Shown here: positions 58,372 to 64,000 of the stretch, piece after piece | Numbering within the stretch: position 1 is the stretch's first letter | Layout: each line of letters begins with the position of its first letter | Source: Tethya wilhelma | Taxonomy: Eukaryota > Porifera > Demospongiae > Tethyida > Tethyidae | Direction of reading: 5' to 3' | Assembly: GCA_964030475.1 (NCBI GenBank) | Contig: CAXIPT010000005.1 | Location: forward strand, 6,495,202-6,559,201 | DNA length: 64,000 nt | The notes under the pieces: model-generated | Database searches by the model: none | What the model saw: only the letters and a program-made list of their open reading frames with translations | What the model was told of the DNA's origin: nothing | Program-made: the position numbers and the translations under genes

Positions 58372-59156
58372 AACTTTTTTTAAGCTTATCCTGTGAAAGA
58401 TCACAGGAGGTGGTTGTTTCAGATGCTCCACCTGGTTGTTCTATTTGGTTTGGCCAAAAAGATAACCACATACAGTCTAACCCAGTGGCAGCAGCAATTG
58501 ACAAAGTAAGTTGAGTCAGTTCATTACTAGAGAATTATTGATGCCCTAAATGCTGGTCAACATATTTCACAGTCTCATTGTGTGGACTCTGATCTTTCAT
58601 GTTCTGCTCGAAAGAGATTTAAAAGCAGCAGTAAGTATTATTGTAACAGTTATTATCACGAGCTGTAGAAGAACAAACTGTGAAATGAATGTGTTATCTC
58701 TTACTAAAGGCTCTCAGTCATCTCATGATGCACATCTTTCAGTGACTGGTGTGGATGTTGATCCACCTGTGGAATGCATTACTGAGACTAGACTTGGGGA
58801 GGAAGAACGACAAATCAGTAAGTGAATGTATAGCATAAGGTTTATATATTATTGTCTAAAATCATTTCATATAACTATATCTAGATGAAGGTGACTGGGC
58901 TACCATCTGTGGTTACTTGTACATGTTGGACTGTCCTCAGATCAGAAGGCTTGGTGGAGAGTTAGGGTTGAGTGTTTATCGTCTTGAGAAGATGAAGGAT
59001 CTACCAGATGACATGGTGAAGGCTTGGATCAGAAAAGAAGATCGTGTGCTAGAAAAGTGTGATGAGACTCTAACCTGGGATGTATTGGTTGATGCTCTAA
59101 ATAGGATTGGACAGAAGGGTGTAGCCGATACAATTTTTAAAGCGAAATTATGTTAG
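58372..59156 (+). pseudogene. Duplicated C-terminal death-domain exons (copy 2), no upstream part
   Basis: The block from GAACTTTTTTTAAGC repeats 57202-58011 with scattered differences. Exon ends 58505, then 58573-58630, 58710-58817 and 58885-59156 keep the same lengths (58, 108) and phases. At the site of the copy 1 stop it has TTA (Leu). The death domain differs at few residues (YRLEKMKDL for YHLEKMKEL, KCDET for KCGET, end IFKAKLC for IKEKLF), all frame-preserving. There is no acceptor or ROC-COR sequence before it; instead it abuts a copied piece of the 3' end of the gene at 59463. It could be used as an alternative set of 3' exons spliced from the gene at 53430. Confidence 0.7.
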
Positions 59157-59462
59157 ACCAATGGTTGCTAGGTATATATCCGATACTATGTGAATTCTTG
59201 AAAATAATCATTGCATTGAGTTATATTGAGTTTGCTATTGTTAGTATATACTTTTATTACTGTACACGTGTACCTATTTTGCACTCTGTAAGTTTATAGT
59301 TTCTGTTTTATTTTCAGTTTGTCTTCCTTTAACATGTTTACACAGCTCACAAAAGAATTATATAATTTATATATATATATTTTGATTCAAACAATTTTCA
59401 ATTATAACAAAGTAAAGAAACAATAATATTTCATTTTATAGAAATTGATCTCTCAGCTAGTG

Positions 59463-60204
59463 TTATGAAAATCTGCTGGGTCCTATTCCAAAGATGTCGT
59501 GGAAGTACTTGCCTTGGAAACAAGGCGCCCTGCTCTTCTCTGGCATTGAGTCAATGTTCTCAGCGTAGTCCCTGGCAACCATCCCCTGGTAGACGGTGGG
59601 TCCGTTCTTCTCTGAGGTCATGTTGAGGAAGGTGCTCCCCTCCATCAGGTTGTAGATGATGGCATTGAGGTTGGAGTACACCCGCTCACCAAGGATCTGC
59701 TTGGCTTCTTCCTCGTGGCGTTTGATGGTACTGAGAGAAGAGATCACAAGAGACAGTATCATGGAAATCATGAAGGGTAACTCCCTAACCACACAGTCAC
59801 ACATGTGTTGACTCACAAGAGGTCCAGAGCAGCACAGTATTTCAAGTCAATGTTCTGAAAGGCCAGCGTTCTTCTCCATCTAGCTCTGAGGTTGTTCGGA
59901 TTCTGTGCCAGAGCCTTGTTGCAGTCTCTCAGTGCCTTGAGGGAGTGGTTGGTCTTGAGATAACACTCTGCCCGGTTACTAGGGGGAGAACAGACAATGG
60001 TTACCATGGAAATGACAAAACAAACACAAAACATGACAACAAGCACACACACACTCTCTCTCTCTCTACCTGTAGTAGGTGACCCTTCTCTCTATACAGG
60101 TGAGAGGACAGTACTCCAGTGCCTTGGTATAACACTCGATGGCAGCTGCAAACTGCTCCTTTATGAAACAAGTATTGCCTTCTGTCTTGAATGCCTCAGC
60201 AATG

Positions 60205-60263
<59 letters not shown>

Positions 60264-62529
60264 GTAAAGCTGGATGACATTGTAGTACAGCTTCTAATTA
60301 CCCAACTCTCTTCTGTTTCTCTTGTTTGCTCATGAGGTGCTCCCTCATGTGGCGCTCACAGAACTCCCTTGTGTCCTTCACGCACTGAGGGGGGTCGGTG
60401 AACTGCTTCTCTGAGAAGAAGATAGAAAAATAGTTAAGAAATTTCTACAAAAAGGTCACACAGCTATAAAGCCAGACCAGTTCTCCTACCACTGATCTGG
60501 CTGTCCTTGCCATCCTCTGTGAAGAATCTATAGCCTCCGTACTTCAACATGGCTGTCATGATACACCTCTTGACAGAGACGGGGTTGTCAATGGTAGGCA
60601 TCTTCACAAAATGAGGAGAGTGGGCCAGATCAAAGAGCAGGTCATTAGCGACCTTTATGACCTCCATGGCAACATCATCACTCTCAGAGAGGAGACTGAC
60701 GATGCCAAGAATGGCAAAATGAGCTCCTTTCTCAAAGTCAAACCACAGGGAGTGTGTGAGGAGGCAGGCCAACACGCTGCGAGTCTTGGTCAGGGACTTC
60801 CTCTTGAAGCAGAGAGGGTAGTCCAACCGACTGCGGGGTAAGGTGAGCAGCTGGTCCAGGACGATCTTCTGTGTCTCTTCCTGCATGCAGCACCAGCTGG
60901 TGAAGGAGAGGAACTTCTCGAGAGAGAGCTCCGTGTACTTAGAGTCATTAAGAATGATCCCGTGACAGACCACACCCAGGTGATTGAAGTAGCCCTCCTT
61001 GACGACCTCCAGCAGACATGGCTCTATCCTCTCCATGGGTTCCTCCGGGTTGGCTGCACACACGTTACAGACAGCACACAGAGCCACAAAGGTGGTCAGG
61101 TCCGCCAGCCTCACCGGCGTTGGTTTGTAGGCATTCTCCTCAACATTCTCCTCCGTGATGGGGATCTCCGTGTAGACCACGTGGCGGTGGTAGTAGAGGT
61201 TCCGGTCCTCGTATTGGCGGTAGTTAACATAGAGAGTGTCGTAGGAACACCAGAGGTGCATGCCGAGGGCGCCCACCATCCGGGGGTGCTGGAGGAGCCA
61301 CTCCACCCCACTGGGGTAGCAGGAGATGTTCCCGATGACTTGGGCGGTGGCTATCTGCTCCATGCACGTCATCCCTCCTCTGATGTAGTAGTCAAAGATC
61401 TCATAAATGTCCTCAGGGTCTTCTATGATCATCTTCACGATGTCATTGTTCTTCTCCAGATCGTACTGGGTGGCTGCAAACAGGCTCTCCAAGATACGGT
61501 AAGGGACGTAGCGGTTGTACTCTGCAACAAGGAAGGAGGACTTGAAGCCATAGCGGAGGATTCGGTTCAATCCTTTGAACATCCCTGCGTCCATGAAGTA
61601 GTTGAAGATGACAACAATGCCTTGTTGTGAGGCGTCGTTCATGGCCAGGAGGTACATGATCTTCCATATGTGCATCACAGTGTAGAGGAGGCCACACTCA
61701 CGACCAGGGTCACCTTCAGAGCCTAGGACGGAGAAGAAATGTTTGACCTTTTCAAAGCGGACATCTGGGTCAGCCTCTCCCAGCACATCCTGAAGGAAAA
61801 GACAAATCCCAGCTAGATATCAAAAGATTTTTCGAATGAATTTCATATTATAAAGAACAGCATCACTGATGTAATGTTTACATGTACCCAGGTCTTTCAA
61901 ATTCTAGTCAAACACTCTTACCACAGAGCTAGAGAACCCACTGGCATTGGAGCAGAGAATAACAATATATTCATAGACACGAGTCAGATCTCAAGGCCCA
62001 CATGTACATGACCCACGTACATGATGTAAATACATGACCAGCATGATAGTACCGACAAGACAGAATATTATAATTATATGACTGTGTACTAGGTCGGCTA
62101 AAAAAACACAAGATATATCAGTAAAAAAAAAAGAGAAAAAACATATTTCTACACATAAGTAACAAGCTATGAATCCTATATATCCTGGGTTATACATGGG
62201 GAGCATATTGGTACTGTCTGCTTGCAATCCTGTTTCCCTCAAAGCAAGCAGAGGGAGGGTAAAAGAACAACCTAACTTACAAACAAGCATCCCTCGTAAG
62301 GTCTGTACTCAGGGGGGACCCTCTCGAGAGTCAGGGGGCCGTCCTCCACACCAGTGATGTCAAACAGTTTGATCTTTTGAAAGGGGTCTTCGTATTCAAT
62401 GTCAGAAATGAAACTACGATTCACCTCCCTGTGGAAGGCGGCCCCCTCTGGGGGTCTCTTAGGAGGGACCACATACACTCGAGGGGTCGGAGCCTTCCCA
62501 GGAATCTCAACTGATTTATGACCAGCCAT
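59463..62529 (-). CDS. Armadillo-like protein with C-terminal TPRs, paralogue 2
   Basis: Exons 62281-62529, 60490-61789, 60302-60410, 60070-60204, 59817-59978 and 59463-59730 join in frame to 740 residues. The build matches the gene at 50190: one large exon (1,300 versus 1,279 bases) of armadillo-like helices (AQVIGNISCYPSGVEWLLQH, LADLTTFVALCAVCNVCA), then a linker, then TPR helices with GNTCFIKEQFAAAIECYTKA and NRAECYLKTNHSLKALRDCN. The fourth exon is exactly 135 bases in both, and the intron phases agree, so they come from a duplication. This one has a longer N-terminus (83-residue first exon) and C-terminus. The acceptor before exon 4 consists of a long TG run. Function unknown; the TPR signature suggests a chaperone or peptide-tail partner. 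Confidence 0.85.
60205..60261. repeat. (CA)n run forming a 3' splice site
   Basis: On the coding (minus) strand of ARM-TPR paralogue 2 about 50 bases of TG repeat run straight into TAG and the exon at 60204; there is no ordinary pyrimidine tract. Confidence 0.85.
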
Positions 62530-62934
62530 CCCACCTCAGATGACACCTAGACGGTCCAAACAACAAAGATAGAAAGGTAGAGTGAGTAATACCAGCTGTA
62601 TATAGCTATTTAAATACTAAAAGGTGTGTGGTTGGAGGTACGAGGAGATCCATGTCTGAGATCACATGCAGTAGCATGGATCATGCAATGCATTGAACAC
62701 ACCGTCCATTTTAACTTAGTCTATAACCATACAAACAGAGCACAAACAAAGCACACTGACTCACTTGGCTTGGCTGCTCCCAGGACGAGTTGTGAGTTTT
62801 ATTCCTAATTAATGCGCACCACCCCCAAACATGTACATGTAATTCTGATGATCCTTACCAGATATAGATACAAACCCAACACTACAAAAAAGGATACTCA
62901 TAAAAACAGAAATAAACACACAAACAAACACTGT
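62530..62934. other. Spacer between ARM-TPR paralogue 2 and the synergin-like gene
   Basis: Holds the promoter side of the minus-strand gene ending its coding start at 62529 and the 3' flank of the synergin-like gene. No repeat, RNA gene or recognisable frame was seen apart from an ACAAACAAACA-type stretch near 62910-62930. Confidence 0.4.
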
Positions 62935-64000
62935 TTAAGCCAAAACTGGCAGTTCTTCCTGCACTACATTGATCCAAAAGTTAGCACACGTGGCATGATA
63001 GCTCTGTCCCTGGTGGAAGACCAGAGGCAGGCTGTACTCCTCTCTCTCTCTGTCGGGAGAGGAGACGACCACCGTCTTGTGGAGCAGACACAGGGAGCAG
63101 GTGGAGATGGAGCCAGAGAGGACATCCAACTCCTCCTCTGGCTCAACTTTGACCTTCTCAGAATAGAGGGATTGCTGCAGGTACATGTGGATATATCACA
63201 CACTAGTTAACACGTATATACGTACATAGTGAGTAGCTGGGGTGGTTGAATTTACCATGACATCATCAGGAAAGACATCAACAAGTTGCTTCCAGTGTCT
63301 CTGGATGGTCTTGATGCTGTCTTCGTTGTCTGCTCCTGGAGAGAGAGAGAGAAGTTATGACAGCCATGGAACAGTGAACACAGCTAGCTACAGTGATGAT
63401 GATAAAGACAGCTGGAGGAGATGACTACCAGTGGACACTCACCTTTATCTCTGTCCCTCAGAGAGCAGTGGATCCGTCTGGCCAGCCTGAACACCTCCAC
63501 TATACCTGAAGAGAAAGAGAGAGGTATTGAGATTTACTAGCTAAGGACAGTACATATAAGTAAAGGCATGCCAAAATTCAAGTACCGCATAGCGGGAAAT
63601 TTTCGTATGGTGGAAATTTTCGTATTTTTCGTATGCCGTTCGAATATACAAAAATTAAAACTGCGAAACTTCCGCATTTACTTTATATGAGTGCGCGCCG
63701 TGTATACGAAATTTAAAACTACGAAAAAATTTTCTGACGTGTTTATACGAAATTTTGCACCAACGAAAATTTCCCGCTATACGGTATATACAGGTACAGG
63801 GACACAAGCTACACACACACTACAGTTGGGACAACAGTAGCCTGCATGTTGTGGTAGCTGAAACCAGAAGTTGCTCACCTCTCAGCTTGTTCCTCCCATC
63901 CTCAGAATTGGCAATCTCCTGGAGGACTTTGACCTCTTCCACAGTGGTAAATATATCAGCACAGGTTCCCATCACCTCGGCACACTTGGAGAGGCAGCAT
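62935..64000 (-). CDS. SYNRG: Gamma-synergin-like protein, C-terminal part (cut by window edge)
   Basis: Four exons are visible in transcript order: 63879-64000 (continuing off the edge), 63443-63505, 63256-63335 and 62935-63174; frames agree at each join. The peptide shows CAEVMGTCADIF, VLQEIANSEDGRNKLRGIVE then VFRLARRIHCS, and a C-terminal STCSLCLLHKT...YHATCANFWINVV segment. This Cys-x2-Cys ... H-x3-Cys-ANFW pattern and the EV.R..RRI helix match my memory of the end of gamma-synergin, an AP-1 clathrin adaptor partner at the trans-Golgi network. The EH domain and DDF motifs that would confirm it lie outside the window. An intron carries the inverted-repeat element at 63590-63779. Confidence 0.75.
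63590..63779. mobile_element. MITE-like inverted-repeat element, copy B
   Basis: Starts TAGCGGGAAATTTTCGTATG and ends CGAAAATTTCCCGCTA; internal blocks (TTCGTATTTTTCGTATGC, TACTTTATAT) match the reverse complement of copy A at 5340-5534. TA at both ends fits TA target-site duplication. It is 190 bases, non-coding, in an intron of the synergin-like gene. Confidence 0.8.

Noticed and set aside
57199..59510. Assigning the ROCO C-terminal duplication to the same assembly artefact as the other four
   Set aside because: It has many substitutions and indels spread along it and its junction is not a simple repeat, so a real older duplication is more likely, though divergent haplotypes cannot be excluded.
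60962..61630. Long plus-strand open frame of 222 codons opposite ARM-TPR paralogue 2
   Set aside because: It is the antisense of a well-supported exon; no family resemblance or splice context.
1..64000. Viral or bacterial gene insertions
   Set aside because: No reverse transcriptase, capsid, integrase or bacterial-type operon was seen in any frame read.

Overview
The window is nuclear DNA of an early-branching animal, most likely a demosponge of the Amphimedon type. This rests on three things: compact genes with many short GT-AG introns and short intergenic gaps; animal-specific families (DOCK9/10/11-type GEF, DCUN1D, gamma-synergin, TMEM272-like, CHST15-like); and CARD-NACHT-LRR and ankyrin-death-ROC-COR proteins of the kind expanded in sponges. 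The species is an inference. Protein names come from recognising motifs, without a database search.

Layout. 1-3.7 kb: three hydroxylysine-kinase-like genes, one cut by the window edge and one with a degenerate catalytic loop. 4.1-7.1 kb: a complete DCUN1D (cullin neddylation) gene, convergent with a TMEM272-like four-helix membrane protein gene (9.4-10.6 kb); a 1.77 kb near-identical direct duplication covers the 3' ends of both. 11.5-22.6 kb: an innate-immunity-like block, all on the minus strand: CARD-NACHT-LRR gene (19.2-22.6), a CARD-like/coiled-coil adaptor candidate (16.5-19.0), and a second CARD-NACHT-LRR gene (11.5-15.3). Scattered between and beside them are broken 3' exons of other genes (DCUN1D, CHST15, an ABCB-type transporter) and a scrambled NLR pseudogene. 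24-28 kb: no protein gene, but a possible 5' spliced leader region followed by an array of short cassettes each ending in a 5' splice-site-like GGTAAG/GGTAAT. 28.2-29.7 kb: a CHST15-like sulfotransferase. 30.0-50.0 kb: one very long minus-strand DOCK9/10/11-type gene (N-terminal DOCK domain, PH, DHR1, DHR2) with two antisense tRNA-Asp genes, a tRNA-like element, a minisatellite, a TA-flanked inverted-repeat element with telomere-like core, a 984-base N gap and three direct duplications. 50.2-62.5 kb: two paralogous armadillo-like/TPR genes facing each other and, between them, an ankyrin-death-ROC-COR gene whose second death domain is cut off by one in-frame stop; its C-terminal exons are then duplicated. 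62.9-64 kb: the 3' end of a gamma-synergin-like gene.

How it works together. The most coherent theme is death-fold/NTPase signalling: two NLRs with a candidate adaptor between them, and a ROCO protein 30 kb away. The strongest concrete oddities are (i) the TTA/TAA difference deciding whether the ROCO protein keeps a C-terminal death domain, (ii) the splice-donor cassette array, and (iii) repeated 1-1.8 kb duplications, four of which join at simple-sequence repeats and so may be merged haplotypes in the assembly rather than biology. Coordinates of spliced genes are my own exon models, checked for reading-frame continuity where exon positions are given.
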